This document shows, one piece after another, positions 46,965 through 55,380 of a DNA stretch of 60,420 bases. Position numbers and translations under genes: made by a program. The notes under the pieces were generated by a model that was given only the letters and a program-made list of their open reading frames with translations, was not told where the DNA came from and ran no database searches. Position 1 is the stretch's first letter, and each line of letters starts with the position of its first letter. Origin of the DNA: Vagococcus fluvialis (GTDB taxonomy: Bacteria > Bacillota > Bacilli > Lactobacillales > Vagococcaceae); assembly GCF_003337315.1 (NCBI RefSeq), contig NZ_QPJV01000016.1:1-60420 (forward strand), given 5' to 3'.

Positions 46965-47429
46965 TCAGGCTTCCTTCATATAAATAAATGAAGATGAATC
47001 TGGTGTATAAATTTTTTCGTCTATTTTTGTAAAACCATTTTTTTCATAAAAGTGATGGTTTCTTAAAGAAAAATCTGGAGTTTCCAATTGCCAAGTTCCA
47101 GAATATTCTTTTTCGATTAATTGCCACGCAGAGCTACCAATATTTTTTCCGATAAAATGTGGATCTAAACAAAAATAGTTTATTACATTGGGAGTTCCGA
47201 GAGTGAAAACTAAAATGCCACAAGCATGATTTTGATTTAATATAATTAATTTTAAGAAGTTAGTGTCCTTAATAATATTAGTCGCTAAAATGCCGTTATC
47301 ATAACCAGGAGGCCCCATTTTTATGCCATCTCCAAAAGCTAGTTCGCTATCAGAATTAAACGAATCAATTAATAATTGTTTTAAAAAGTTAGTATCAGCT
47401 GGATTAAATTCTCTAAAAGAAATAGTCAC
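46965..47429 (-). CDS. GNAT-family N-acetyltransferase
   Basis: 154 residues with the GNAT fold. The N-terminus is ISFREFNPADTNFLKQ. The acetyl-CoA loop is diverged (LDPHFIGKNIGSSAW, the place of R/Q-x-x-G-x-G/A), and HFYEKNGFTKIDEKIYT is the typical closing motif. It transfers an acetyl group from acetyl-CoA to an unknown amine. GAGGTG upstream marks the ATG at 47429. Apparently a single-gene unit. Confidence 0.75.
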   Translation of the reverse strand: MTISFREFNPADTNFLKQLLIDSFNSDSELAFGDGIKMGPPGYDNGILATNIIKDTNFLKLIILNQNHACGILVFTLGTPNVINYFCLDPHFIGKNIGSSAWQLIEKEYSGTWQLETPDFSLRNHHFYEKNGFTKIDEKIYTPDSSSFIYMKEA

Positions 47430-47580
47430 TTTTATTTCACCTCATTTATTTGTTAATAAGAACAGGGTGGCAAAAGTCATTTTTCTATGAGTAGACTTTT
47501 TATTCCCTGACTAGTAAAGAAGTTTTTGAAAAAATAAAAAGGGGCTAACATTTGAGTCAGCCGCCTATAATTAATATGAA

Positions 47581-47799
47581 TTAACGTCTACTAAATCTCG
47601 TTCTAGGTATGAAAGTCTGCTCATCAACAGAGAGACCATCTTCTGTTAGCGTACTTTTCAGTACCAAATGTGTATCATCTTCAAAATCTCTAACCATCAC
47701 AGTATTTTCGAGTATTAGTTCTACTTCACCTGCGATTTGCTCATCGTGAACTGTGGGATAATCAATAACTGAACCTATCTTAATCAACGTTTTAGACAT
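47581..47799 (-). CDS. Small DUF2187-like protein
   Basis: 72 residues. A beta-rich start (IKIGSVIDYPTVHDEQIAG) with a G-x-V-x-x-I-x-E-N-x-V-M-V core resembles the DUF2187/YkvS small SH3-like family, with a basic end (RTRFSRR). A clear AAGGGACGG lies ahead of the ATG, and a TATTATAACAT promoter-like run stands before it. Function unknown; the family link is tentative. Confidence 0.6.
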   Translation of the reverse strand: MSKTLIKIGSVIDYPTVHDEQIAGEVELILENTVMVRDFEDDTHLVLKSTLTEDGLSVDEQTFIPRTRFSRR

Positions 47800-47930
47800 A
47801 TTAAAACCGTCCCTTCTACCTCTATTATAACATATTTAAGACTTTTTATCTATTAATTGTATGTTTAATGAGTTTAATAGGACGTGAATTAAAATAAAAA
47901 GATTATTGTTTTCGTTAAATAGAATTACTT

Positions 47931-48755
47931 TTACAACTTATTCATTTTCTTATATTCATTATCAGCAACTTGTTTGATTTCTGTCAGTTGATTTTTATTT
48001 TTTTCTAGAAATTTATTGGCTTCAGTTATAATCTCTGGGCTGGCAAAAGAAGTGACAGGAACATCAATTGGAAGAGGACCACCTTTTTCTAAAACTTTCA
48101 TGTTACTATCTAGCTGAACTAAAGGTTGTTCCATAAAATTCTTAAAAGGAACATAAACCAAGAAAGTTTCTTCATTAACATAGATAGTGTTTATTATTTC
48201 CTCAGTTTCCTCATTCTTAGTGATATGTGCGGCCATAATAATTGGCTTTTTCTTAAATTTTAAATAATCATTTCTGAATTTAGATTGATAAGATTCTTTG
48301 GAAATCACGAGATGAACATTTCCTTCCTGTTTTTCATAAATCGAGGTTTCTTTAGGGCCGTTTATTCCATCGGGATAGTCGTGAACCATAGTAGTAGTTT
48401 CCCAGTAACGAGTTAAATATTTTTCCTTTGACCAAATACCTGATAGCCAAATTAAATTAATAATAGTAAAAATAAGAATGAGAGATGTTCCAATATAAAT
48501 GATATTTCTATACCTTCTTTTTTTCTTCGCATCCTCAATAACTTTTTCTTCCATAACTACATCCTCCTTCAATAGTTGATCTAAAGAAATATTGTAGTAA
48601 TTACTTAATTTGATTAACATTTCAATATCAGGATAACTTCTTTCATTTTCCCAATTAGAAATAGTTTGCCTTGAAACATGTAATCTATTAGCGATACTTT
48701 CTTGTGTTTCATTAGCATCATTTCTTAATTTTTTTAAACGTTCACCAAATTTCAT
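47931..48755 (-). CDS. Membrane-anchored XRE-family regulator
   Basis: 274 residues. Helix-turn-helix at 1-60 (ETQESIANRLHVSRQTISNWENE), linker, one transmembrane helix (about 86-108) and an external domain of about 165 residues. It is the same design as the products at 25961 and 52436 and the broken gene at 51512. It probably senses a signal outside the cell and controls DNA directly. Target unknown. AGAAAGAAGG lies ahead of the ATG. Confidence 0.75.
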   Translation of the reverse strand: MKFGERLKKLRNDANETQESIANRLHVSRQTISNWENERSYPDIEMLIKLSNYYNISLDQLLKEDVVMEEKVIEDAKKKRRYRNIIYIGTSLILIFTIINLIWLSGIWSKEKYLTRYWETTTMVHDYPDGINGPKETSIYEKQEGNVHLVISKESYQSKFRNDYLKFKKKPIIMAAHITKNEETEEIINTIYVNEETFLVYVPFKNFMEQPLVQLDSNMKVLEKGGPLPIDVPVTSFASPEIITEANKFLEKNKNQLTEIKQVADNEYKKMNKL

Positions 48756-48878
48756 AATTAAAACCTTCTTTCTTTAGTCTCACTATAAGAGAACGTCTTT
48801 TATTATACTAGACAAGTTATTGGGAGTGGGAGGAAAGCATTATTTTTCCGATGCTCAGATTCTTGGCATACTGATATA

Positions 48879-49928
48879 TCAGCTTTTTAACTCTTTTTTT
48901 ATTAAATTAGTTTCCTTCTTTTTAAAACTTATTTTTATTTTTTCTAGTAAATAGAATGAGGTTAAGCACATAAAAATAGTAAAAATAAATCGAAGTAAAC
49001 CATAAAAATTATTATCAAGAGATAAAAAGTAAAAGACAAATGGAAATAATTCTATAAAAACAGGATGTAGAAAAAAGAATAAGACGCTTATTTGTTTTAA
49101 TTTGGTGCAGTTGAATTGTCTAAAAATATGAGTTGTTATGGACCAATAAAATAAAGAGCCTGTAAAAGGAATTAGCATGAGATAAAAATTTTTATCATCA
49201 CCTTGATTATAAAAAATAAAGAGTGCTTCAATCGCAAATAAGAGCGTTGAGGTACTTAATAAAAGTTTTGGATTTCTTTTTTGAATCAAATGATAAAATT
49301 GAAACAAAAAGAGTCCTAAAAAAATATAAACTGGTGAAAAAAAGAGCCCATTTCGAGTAGTAAAAAAATAGGATTTATAATATTGATAAAAAGAATTTAA
49401 AAAAGTATCTTTGATAATACTCGAATAAGTTTCTAGAGAACCCAAAAAATAGAGAGCAAAACAAATCAAAAATGTACCTAGATAGCCGAGATATTTAATT
49501 AATTTATTAGTCAGTAAACTGCCAAATAAAAGAGCGGGAATGTACCATAAATGATAACAGATTCCTGTATAGAGTAGGGCAACAGGTATGGCGATTGGAA
49601 TAAATAAATGTGGGAGGTCCATTTTATAAAAATAGGTCATACCGTAAGGGATAAAAAGTAGGGACCAAAGTAAATAAATTTTGATAGTTTTGGTTATATA
49701 GTTGTTCCAATAATTAGGATTAACCTCTGCTTTTAGCGTGATAAAAAAAGCTGATGACATAAAAAAGTAGGGCACAGCCATTCTACTAAAAAAGCTTTTT
49801 TGGACAAAATGTAGAATGTCATTATTAAAAATTCTCGCACAATGTAGAGCAATAACGAGAATTGAAAATATAAATTGTAGAAAACTGACCATGTTGTAGT
49901 TGATAGTTAATTGTTTAGGATTTTCCAT
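48879..49928 (-). CDS. Acyltransferase family 3 membrane protein
   Basis: 349 residues, about ten transmembrane helices. It shows the acyltransferase-3 opening (FLQFIFSILVIALHCARI, where H is the conserved catalytic histidine, and a following SRMAVPYFFMSSAFF). Members O-acetylate or otherwise acylate cell-surface polysaccharides or peptidoglycan. Which polymer is unknown. GAGGTGAG is just upstream of the ATG. Single gene. Confidence 0.8.
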   Translation of the reverse strand: MENPKQLTINYNMVSFLQFIFSILVIALHCARIFNNDILHFVQKSFFSRMAVPYFFMSSAFFITLKAEVNPNYWNNYITKTIKIYLLWSLLFIPYGMTYFYKMDLPHLFIPIAIPVALLYTGICYHLWYIPALLFGSLLTNKLIKYLGYLGTFLICFALYFLGSLETYSSIIKDTFLNSFYQYYKSYFFTTRNGLFFSPVYIFLGLFLFQFYHLIQKRNPKLLLSTSTLLFAIEALFIFYNQGDDKNFYLMLIPFTGSLFYWSITTHIFRQFNCTKLKQISVLFFFLHPVFIELFPFVFYFLSLDNNFYGLLRFIFTIFMCLTSFYLLEKIKISFKKKETNLIKKELKS

Positions 49929-50617
49929 TTAGCTCACCTCTTGCTGCTATTATTTGCAGAAGAGTAGAAATAAGCCTAGCGAGTGTTTGTGGAACTGAAA
50001 AAATAAGCTGACACGAATTGTATCGCCTTGGTAATACTAGGTTTACATAGTTAAAAACTAAAAAAATAAAAAATCTTCTTTTTAGGCGTTTTTTTTCTTT
50101 TCACTAATTTTTCTAAGTGGTAGACAATATTTATTGTGCTATGTTCGGAAATAAACCCTATTTTGGGAGTAATATTTAACATCCATGAGTTGATTTTAGT
50201 CATTTATGAAAAATAAAAGTTTAAATTCTCTTTTTGAGTATCATAGAAGTATAATAATATTGAATAGAGAGTCATCACTCTTCAGGTGGTAAATAGTCTT
50301 TATTCATTTATAAAAGGATAGAGAGTAGCTCTAGTATTATTTTTATTAGTAGATATGATAAAAATTGAGATATTATTTTCAGTAGTTAAATCCGATCCCC
50401 TAAATCCCACAATATTTAATGAGTCCTTAAACTACTGATAAAAAATAAATCTCAGCTGACACCCTATTAATAAAGAGAGCTATTTCGTATGTAGACCTAC
50501 AAAAACACACAGACCAAATTAGTCTGTGTGTTTTTGTTTTTTTGTAGATGTTTTATGAGGGGGATATGGTTACTTAGAACCATTGAGAAAATTTAAATTG
50601 AGGTTCTACTTTTTGAT
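49929..50617. other. Intergenic region without a gene
   Basis: About 690 AT-rich bases. No frame with a start signal was found. It holds a T-rich tract near 50090 and a TATAAT at 50250-50255 without a convincing -35. It ends with a strong terminator (50502-50545). A small RNA read rightward could fill the gap, but nothing identifies one. Confidence 0.4.
50502..50545. terminator. Strong terminator with no gene upstream on the plus strand
   Basis: AAAAACACACAGAC-CAAATTA-GTCTGTGTGTTTTT followed by a T-rich tail. The A-run side also allows use by the leftward kinase transcript. Confidence 0.85.
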
Positions 50618-51124
50618 TTATACAGTTGATTCTAAAAAATGTTGAATCTGTTTCTTATTTTTTAAAATAATTACATGCTTAGAGTTAGGAACATTTTCTA
50701 GCATTTTTATAATTTCGATTCTTTGTTTTTTAGGAAAGTTCCAAATCCATTTTAAAAAAGAAAAATCAAGTTTTTCGGGACAATCATCTTGCATATCAGG
50801 TCTGGTTATTCCGTTAAACTCTTTGACTCTTTTTAGAACTTGATAGATACAAACAAATCGGTTGCGATCTAAAAAGATAATAGTGTCAGCTGATTCTATC
50901 CTCATATCTAAAGTGCCGCCGTAATTACCATCGATAATCCATGAGGGTTCTTTGAGTAAATTATTTTGGACCTCGATTTGGTACGCTCTTTCTGTCATTT
51001 CCCAATGTGGTTTCCAAAGTAATTTATCTAGATGAAAAACATCAATATCTAATTTGTCACCTAATTTTCTAGCTAATGTAGATTTACCAGCTCCACCTGA
51101 GCCAATCAAAATAATTTTTTTCAT
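50618..51124 (-). CDS. P-loop nucleotide kinase-like protein (FlaR/topology-modulation type)
   Basis: 168 residues. Walker A GSGGAGKST (8-16), then DVFHLDKLLWKP and WIIDGNYGGTLDMRI, the hallmarks of the FlaR-like adenylate-kinase-related family, and an IIFLDRNRFVCIYQVLKR segment. It probably phosphorylates a small molecule; the old topology-modulation name is not a proven function. It lies 22 bases downstream of a pyrophosphatase-like gene on the same strand, with GGAGGGT before its ATG. Confidence 0.8.
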   Translation of the reverse strand: MKKIILIGSGGAGKSTLARKLGDKLDIDVFHLDKLLWKPHWEMTERAYQIEVQNNLLKEPSWIIDGNYGGTLDMRIESADTIIFLDRNRFVCIYQVLKRVKEFNGITRPDMQDDCPEKLDFSFLKWIWNFPKKQRIEIIKMLENVPNSKHVIILKNKKQIQHFLESTV

Positions 51125-51146
51125 AAATACCCTCCAGTCTGATAGG

Positions 51147-51476
51147 TTAATTAATTAGTTCAACAGCTGAGTCAAAGTATTGTTCAATAAAATGTACTTC
51201 TTCCATTATTTCTTCAGCTGAATAATGCTCTCCAACACTTGAGACAACCCATTTAGTTTCAACATCATCTTTCCGATTAATGATAGCAATTAATTCGCCT
51301 TCAAATTCTTTTAAAGGTTTATTTACTTTTTTGGAAATTACATAAACGTCTTGCTCTTCACCGTCACCACCTATAATACCAGGAACAAATCCATAATTAA
51401 TAGGATAAATATTATTAAACGAGTCAATATAGCCTATTGGTCTATCAATTGTCATTTTTAGATTTAGCTTTTCCAT
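51147..51476 (-). CDS. Short inorganic-pyrophosphatase-like protein
   Basis: 109 residues. The core of family I inorganic pyrophosphatases is visible: YPINYGFVPGIIGGDGEEQDVYVI (quoted in parts: YPINYGFVPG and DGEEQDVYV, the metal-binding D-x4-D), and a following GELIAIINRKDD. It is much shorter than the roughly 175 residues of standard enzymes and lacks the final region, yet related short forms occur in Firmicutes. It probably splits pyrophosphate or a related anhydride, and forms a unit with the following kinase-like gene. Confidence 0.72.
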   Translation of the reverse strand: MEKLNLKMTIDRPIGYIDSFNNIYPINYGFVPGIIGGDGEEQDVYVISKKVNKPLKEFEGELIAIINRKDDVETKWVVSSVGEHYSAEEIMEEVHFIEQYFDSAVELIN

Positions 51477-51511
51477 TTTATCAATCCTTTTTTTAAAAAT
51501 TTAGATAAACA

Positions 51512-52123
51512 TTAATTGTCAGCTTTTTTGAAAATGCTTTTGCCAATTAAAGCAACTAACATCGTTGAAATAACTTTGATTATATTTTGTTGCCAAGTAA
51601 CATCTATTAATTTATTTAAAAATGATGATACTGAAAAAACAACAATAGCAGTCAACAGAAAAAAAATACCTTTTAAAATCAGATTAATATCAATTTTTTC
51701 AAGCATATATTCAAACTTAGTCTTGATGAAAAAGTATAGCCCAACAGCTAATCCTAATAAAATGAACAGCCCGTTTACAAACGGATCTGTCACTTTAGGG
51801 GAATCTAAAAATAATTCAGCTAATAATATAAGCCCATAAATGATAGTCCAACTAATAATGATTACAGCTATTTTTTTATTACTAGTAACTGTATCCGTAT
51901 CTTTTTTTATTTTTTCCATAATTTCTTTATCTCCTTTTATCAATTCATCTAAAGATAAGTTAAATAAATCTGATAATCGAAGTAGACTTTCTAAATCAGG
52001 AGTTGTCTTTCCGGTTTCCCAATTAGAAATAGTTTTTTTAGAGACTAAAATTTTTTCAGCTAACTCTTCTTGATTGAATCCATACTATTTTCTTTTGTCT
52101 TTTAATACCTGACTTATTTTCAC
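51512..52123 (-). pseudogene. XRE-family membrane regulator with an early amber stop
   Basis: From the GTG at 52123 (AGGGGAAG upstream) the frame reads a helix-turn-helix: KISQVLKDKRK-stop-YGF, then NQEELAEKILVSKKTISNWE, a linker and four transmembrane helices. The TAG at 52087-52085 stands where the family has glutamine (CAG), so one base change explains it. Restart inside could give a membrane protein without the DNA-binding part. Real decay or sequencing error cannot be told apart here. Confidence 0.8.
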
Positions 52124-52435
52124 TTATCTTCCCCTGCAATCTAATATTTTTATTGTTTATTCTCAATCCAATGTATTACACTCTAGGAAAAAAGTCGATG
52201 GAAAATAATTGCACTTGTTGATTTAGCAGGATTTTGAATAGTTATATATCGAAAATATTTTTTAATTCAAAGAACTATTAAAAACTTGTTATAATGAATA
52301 ATGATTAGAAAAACCTCTCTATATCAGCATGTTAAAGACCTTGTACGTCAAAAAACAGCCATGTAAAAGCTAGTAGATAGAGAAAAATAGATAAGTCAGT
52401 AATAATTTAGGTAGCGATAAAAAGGAGAATGATGA
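52124..52435. other. Divergent intergenic region between two XRE-type genes
   Basis: No gene. An extended -10 promoter TGTTATAAT lies at 52287-52295 on the plus strand, about 140 bases ahead of the next XRE gene, leaving a long 5' untranslated region that ends in AAAGGAGAATG. No -35 box is evident. Confidence 0.45.
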
Positions 52436-52957
52436 ATGAGATTAGGAGAAGTTTTAAAAGAAAAAAGAGTAGAGTTAAATCTAACCCAAGAAGAAGTTGG
52501 TGAAAAATTATTTGTTACAAGACAGACAATTTCGAACTGGGAGAATGGTAAAACTTTACCTGATATTGATAGCTTAATCGATATTGCAACATTCTACGAT
52601 TTATCCTTAGATAAAGTATTATTGAAAGGATCTGATATTGTGGAAGATATTAAAAAGAAAGAAAAATTAACGAGGCTGTATAATTGGTTGGTTGTTCCAT
52701 ACCTGATATTTTTTTTACTATTATTTTTAATGTATCGCTCTATTGTTGAAGACAACATGACTAATTCATTGGCTGTTTCTGGTTTACTATTTTTAACTTC
52801 AGCTATATTTTTCTTCTTTGAATCACAAATGAAAGAAATTAAAGGTATCCCAGCTAAGAAATGGACAGGTAAAAAAATGATAATAGCTATTGGTATTATT
52901 ATTTTTGGTCTTGTAGCAGGTTTTTTATCAGGTTACTTTAATGTACTTAATGTTTAA
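52436..52957 (+). CDS. Membrane-anchored XRE-family regulator
   Basis: 173 residues. Helix-turn-helix at 1-60 (LTQEEVGEKLFVTRQTISNWENG), then three transmembrane helices (about 83-104, 114-128, 146-168). It resembles the broken neighbour at 51512 in the first 60 residues and the membrane-rich end. AAAGGAG lies nine bases before the ATG. Possibly a membrane-stress sensor; no target is visible. Confidence 0.78.
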   Translation: MRLGEVLKEKRVELNLTQEEVGEKLFVTRQTISNWENGKTLPDIDSLIDIATFYDLSLDKVLLKGSDIVEDIKKKEKLTRLYNWLVVPYLIFFLLLFLMYRSIVEDNMTNSLAVSGLLFLTSAIFFFFESQMKEIKGIPAKKWTGKKMIIAIGIIIFGLVAGFLSGYFNVLNV

Positions 52958-52974
52958 TTGAATCAACTATAAAC

Positions 52975-53010
52975 CATCTAAGTAAAAATACTTAGATGGT
53001 TTTTTTGTTT
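52975..53010 (+). terminator. Terminator after the XRE gene
   Basis: AACCATCTAAGTA-AAAA-TACTTAGATGGTT followed by T7. Confidence 0.88.
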
Positions 53011-53121
53011 GTATATTTTGTGAGTGTTAATGTGATGGAACTAAATGAAGTTCTTTTGTATAAATGGATTATTTGAATGAGAAAATATATTATAATAGTA
53101 TATTTTCTAAAAAAATAAAAA

Positions 53122-53601
53122 TTTGCTACGGAAGTTGTGGAGGAAATAGTCAAAGAGTATCATGATTCATTTTTTAGTGGTAATTCTGATAATGTTTTAG
53201 AAAAAATAGATAGTGGGCTTCTTGATTTTTGATTGGTCATTGATTCTGTGGAAAAAGAAAAATATGATTTTATTCAACTGCCACAATCAGATATATGGGG
53301 AATTTTAGTCAATACTAATCACCCTCTAGCTAGTTGTTCAGGTGTGACTGCCAAGGATTTATGTGAAACGCTACTTTTAAATTCCAGTCAATCTCTTACT
53401 AATAATCAATTTTCAAATTGGCTTGGAAAAAATAGCAGAAGCTTAAATACTATAGGTCACTATAATTTACTTTATAACGCTTCTTTATTAAGCAGTATTG
53501 GTAATACGGCAATACTTTGTATAGATGGCATTATAAATACAAACTATACTAAATTTGTAGTAGTTTTTGCTACTAGTAATGATAAAAGAATAGCTTTGTA
53601 A
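53122..53601 (+). pseudogene. Remnant of a LysR-family regulator (effector domain only)
   Basis: The frame starts inside the effector-binding domain (EVVEEIVKEYHDSFFSGNSDNVLEKIDSG in parts) and has no helix-turn-helix. A TGA at 53230-53232 interrupts LLDF-stop-LVIDSVEKEKYDFIQLP, at a place where relatives have glycine, so a GGA to TGA change is likely. The remainder (DIWGILVNTNHPLA and on) is recognisable to the end. Both the missing 5' part and the nonsense codon mark it as dead. Confidence 0.8.
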
Positions 53602-53638
53602 TGTTATAATTATTAGTAACAACTATAATTTAGGAGTA

Positions 53639-53968
53639 TTGATAATGGAAAAAAATACACATGCAAACTGTCCTGTAGCGACTACTTTAAAACTATTAAG
53701 CAATAAGTGGAAAATTTTAATTATTAGAGAGTTACTAAATGATACCAAGAGATATGGAGAATTAAAAAGAAATATTGAGGGTATCAGTGAAAAAATGTTG
53801 AGTCAAAGTTTAAAAGAAATGGAAAACGATAAATTAATAATCCGTAAAGTCTATGCTGAAGTTCCACCTAGAGTAGAATACTCTTTATCAGAAATAGGAA
53901 AAACGTTAAAGCCTATAATTGATTCGATGAAATTATGGGGGATAGAATATCAGAGTAAACTTTCTTAA
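53639..53968 (+). CDS. HxlR-family winged-helix regulator
   Basis: 109 residues, a complete HxlR domain. The conserved cysteine lies in the opening NCPVATTLKLLSNKWK, then ILIIRELL, RYGELKRNIEGISEKMLSQSL and a wing VPPRVEYSLSEIG. Such proteins respond to electrophiles or oxidants through that cysteine (YodB type) and repress adjacent oxidoreductase genes. GGAG stands upstream of the ATG. Possible targets here are only inferred. Confidence 0.9.
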   Translation: MIMEKNTHANCPVATTLKLLSNKWKILIIRELLNDTKRYGELKRNIEGISEKMLSQSLKEMENDKLIIRKVYAEVPPRVEYSLSEIGKTLKPIIDSMKLWGIEYQSKLS

Positions 53969-53980
53969 TACTAACTAAAA

Positions 53981-54017
53981 AGTAAGTAGCTAACTAAAAA
54001 GTGGCTACTTTTTTTAT
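53981..54017 (+). terminator. Terminator after the HxlR gene
   Basis: AAGTAGC...GGCTACTTTTTTT: a short stem with a long T-tail. Confidence 0.65.
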
Positions 54018-54067
54018 TTTTTTAATCTGCTTATAATGTATGTAACAAATGGATGGAGGTAATAAAT

Positions 54068-54691
54068 ATGTCTAACGAGATTTTAAAAGTCATTAAACAT
54101 AATTTTATATCAAATGATTCTTTCATTTCATCTGAACAAATGGATGGTGAAGAAGTATTAAGAGTAATTAAAGATCCCATAGTAGATAAAGAAGATGAAC
54201 CAACATTTGCAAAAATAGTAGGTCACGACTTTCATAATGGGACAATTGAGGTTGATGTATACAGTGAATTATTAATTAATGCACCTGAATACGCTCGTGG
54301 TTTTATTGGTGTAACTTTTAGAATTGATGAGAGAAACGAGACGTTTGAAGGAATTTATATACGGCCTACTAATGGTTCTGCCCCAGTTCAACTAAGAAGA
54401 AATAGAGCAACTCAATATTTTTCTTATCCGGATTATAAATATGACAGATTAAGAGAAGAAGCACCTGGAGAATATGAATCCTATGTAAGTATTGATATTG
54501 ATGAGTGGATTCATATGAAAATTGAAGTTATTGATGATAAAGCAAAATTATTTGTTAATAATACTAAAGAACCTTGCTTAATTGTTAATGACCTCAAACA
54601 TGGGAAAAATAAAAAAGGTAGTATAGGGCTATGGACAGATATCGGAACCAAAGGACATTTTAAAAATTTAAGGATAAACACTACTAATTAG
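54068..54691 (+). CDS. Concanavalin-like (DUF1080/LamG-type) cytosolic protein
   Basis: 207 residues, mostly beta strands. FHNGTIEVDVYSELL, ARGFIGVTFRI, EGIYIRPTNG, WIHMKIEVIDDKAKLFVNN and KGSIGLWTDIGTKGHFKNL follow the pattern of DUF1080-like/laminin-G jelly-roll domains that bind carbohydrate. No signal peptide, so it is apparently intracellular. The ATG at 54068 follows GGAGGT by eight bases. It is alone, after an HxlR regulator and before a repeat element. Function unknown. Confidence 0.6.
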   Translation: MSNEILKVIKHNFISNDSFISSEQMDGEEVLRVIKDPIVDKEDEPTFAKIVGHDFHNGTIEVDVYSELLINAPEYARGFIGVTFRIDERNETFEGIYIRPTNGSAPVQLRRNRATQYFSYPDYKYDRLREEAPGEYESYVSIDIDEWIHMKIEVIDDKAKLFVNNTKEPCLIVNDLKHGKNKKGSIGLWTDIGTKGHFKNLRINTTN

Positions 54692-54735
54692 TTATTTAAT
54701 TTCATGGTAGATATAATGTGGTATTATCATCAGTT

Positions 54736-54840
54736 AAAAAGCCCTCAGAATCGATCTGAGGACTTTAAATGTTTTATAAGGTAAATCTCCATATTTTTCT
54801 CTTAAAATCATCAAAATTTAATGAGTGGTTTGCTTAAGTT
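54736..54840 (+). repeat. Dispersed ~100-bp repeat, copy A
   Basis: It begins AAAAAGCCCTCAGA-ATCGA-TCTGAGGACTTT (hairpin) and continues with TTTTATAAGGTAAA, ATATTTTTCTCTTAAAA and ATCAAAATTTAATGAGTG. It matches copies B (55756) and C (57950) along its full length. It starts 45 bases after a gene. Confidence 0.75.
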
Positions 54841-54854
54841 ATTGATAAATGTTA

Positions 54855-54870
54855 TACTACGTAAGTAGTA
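54855..54870. promoter_or_regulatory. Perfect 16-bp inverted repeat upstream of cspA
   Basis: TACTACGTAAGTAGTA (six-base arms, four-base centre) 100 bases ahead of the cold-shock gene. An operator for a dimeric repressor is plausible. Confidence 0.4.
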
Positions 54871-54969
54871 ATTTGAGCGTTATGGGGTCATTATGTTAAA
54901 TCCTATTAGCATCACATTTATTGCAATATAATACGCGTATAATGATGCGCAAATAGGAGGAAAAACAAC

Positions 54970-55170
54970 ATGGCTAATGGAACAGTAAAATGGTTTAACG
55001 CAGAAAAAGGATTTGGATTTATTACACAAGAAGATGGTGCTGATGTATTTGCACATTTTTCAGCTATCCAAAGTGACGGTTTCAAAACATTGGATGAAGG
55101 TCAAGCAGTGACTTTTGAAGTTGAAGAAGGTCAACGTGGACTTCAAGCAACTAACATTGAAAAAGCTTAA
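54970..55170 (+). CDS. cspA: Cold-shock protein, CspA family
   Basis: 66 residues, a single OB-fold. RNA-binding motifs KGFGFIT (RNP1) and VFAHF (RNP2) are intact. It binds single-stranded RNA or DNA and helps translation in the cold. TATAAT boxes at 54927-54932 and 54938-54943 and AGGAGG precede it. If transcription starts near 54855, a long 5' leader of the kind used for cold-responsive translation would result; the start is not certain. A hairpin with a T-run (about 55187-55221) follows. The paralogue letter (A/B/C/D) is not meant to be exact. Confidence 0.93.
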   Translation: MANGTVKWFNAEKGFGFITQEDGADVFAHFSAIQSDGFKTLDEGQAVTFEVEEGQRGLQATNIEKA

Positions 55171-55186
55171 TTAAATTTAAACTATA

Positions 55187-55222
55187 AAAGGTACTTAGAA
55201 TTTTTCTATGTATCTTTTTTTA
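55187..55222 (+). terminator. Terminator after cspA
   Basis: AAGGTACTTAGAA-TTTT-TCTATGTATCTTTTTTT: an imperfect stem with a T-tail. Confidence 0.6.
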
Positions 55223-55289
55223 TACAAAAAAACAATCCATTCAGACTAATATCTTTGAACGAATTGTCTAGTTGTTGCAAAAAGCACTA

Positions 55290-55305
55290 TTGCTAACAGT
55301 AGCAA
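55290..55305. promoter_or_regulatory. 16-bp inverted repeat upstream of the HNR-domain gene
   Basis: TTGCTA-ACAG-TAGCAA, 75 bases before the ATG at 55381. It may be an operator or an mRNA hairpin. Confidence 0.35.
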
Positions 55306-55380
55306 AAGTATATATTGAAATGACTATTATTGCAAGATTATTTAAAAATTATAGATAATATCAGAACGGAGAAATATATT

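Noticed and set aside
47530-47560. Terminator GGCTAACATTTGAGTCAGCC before the DUF2187-like gene
   Set aside because: The stem is weak and has no proper T-run. Not listed as a feature.
50395-50450. Fourth copy of the dispersed repeat
   Set aside because: Only a short TTTAATGAGT...CTTAAACTACTGATAAA stretch resembles the end of copy A. The hairpin and middle part are absent.
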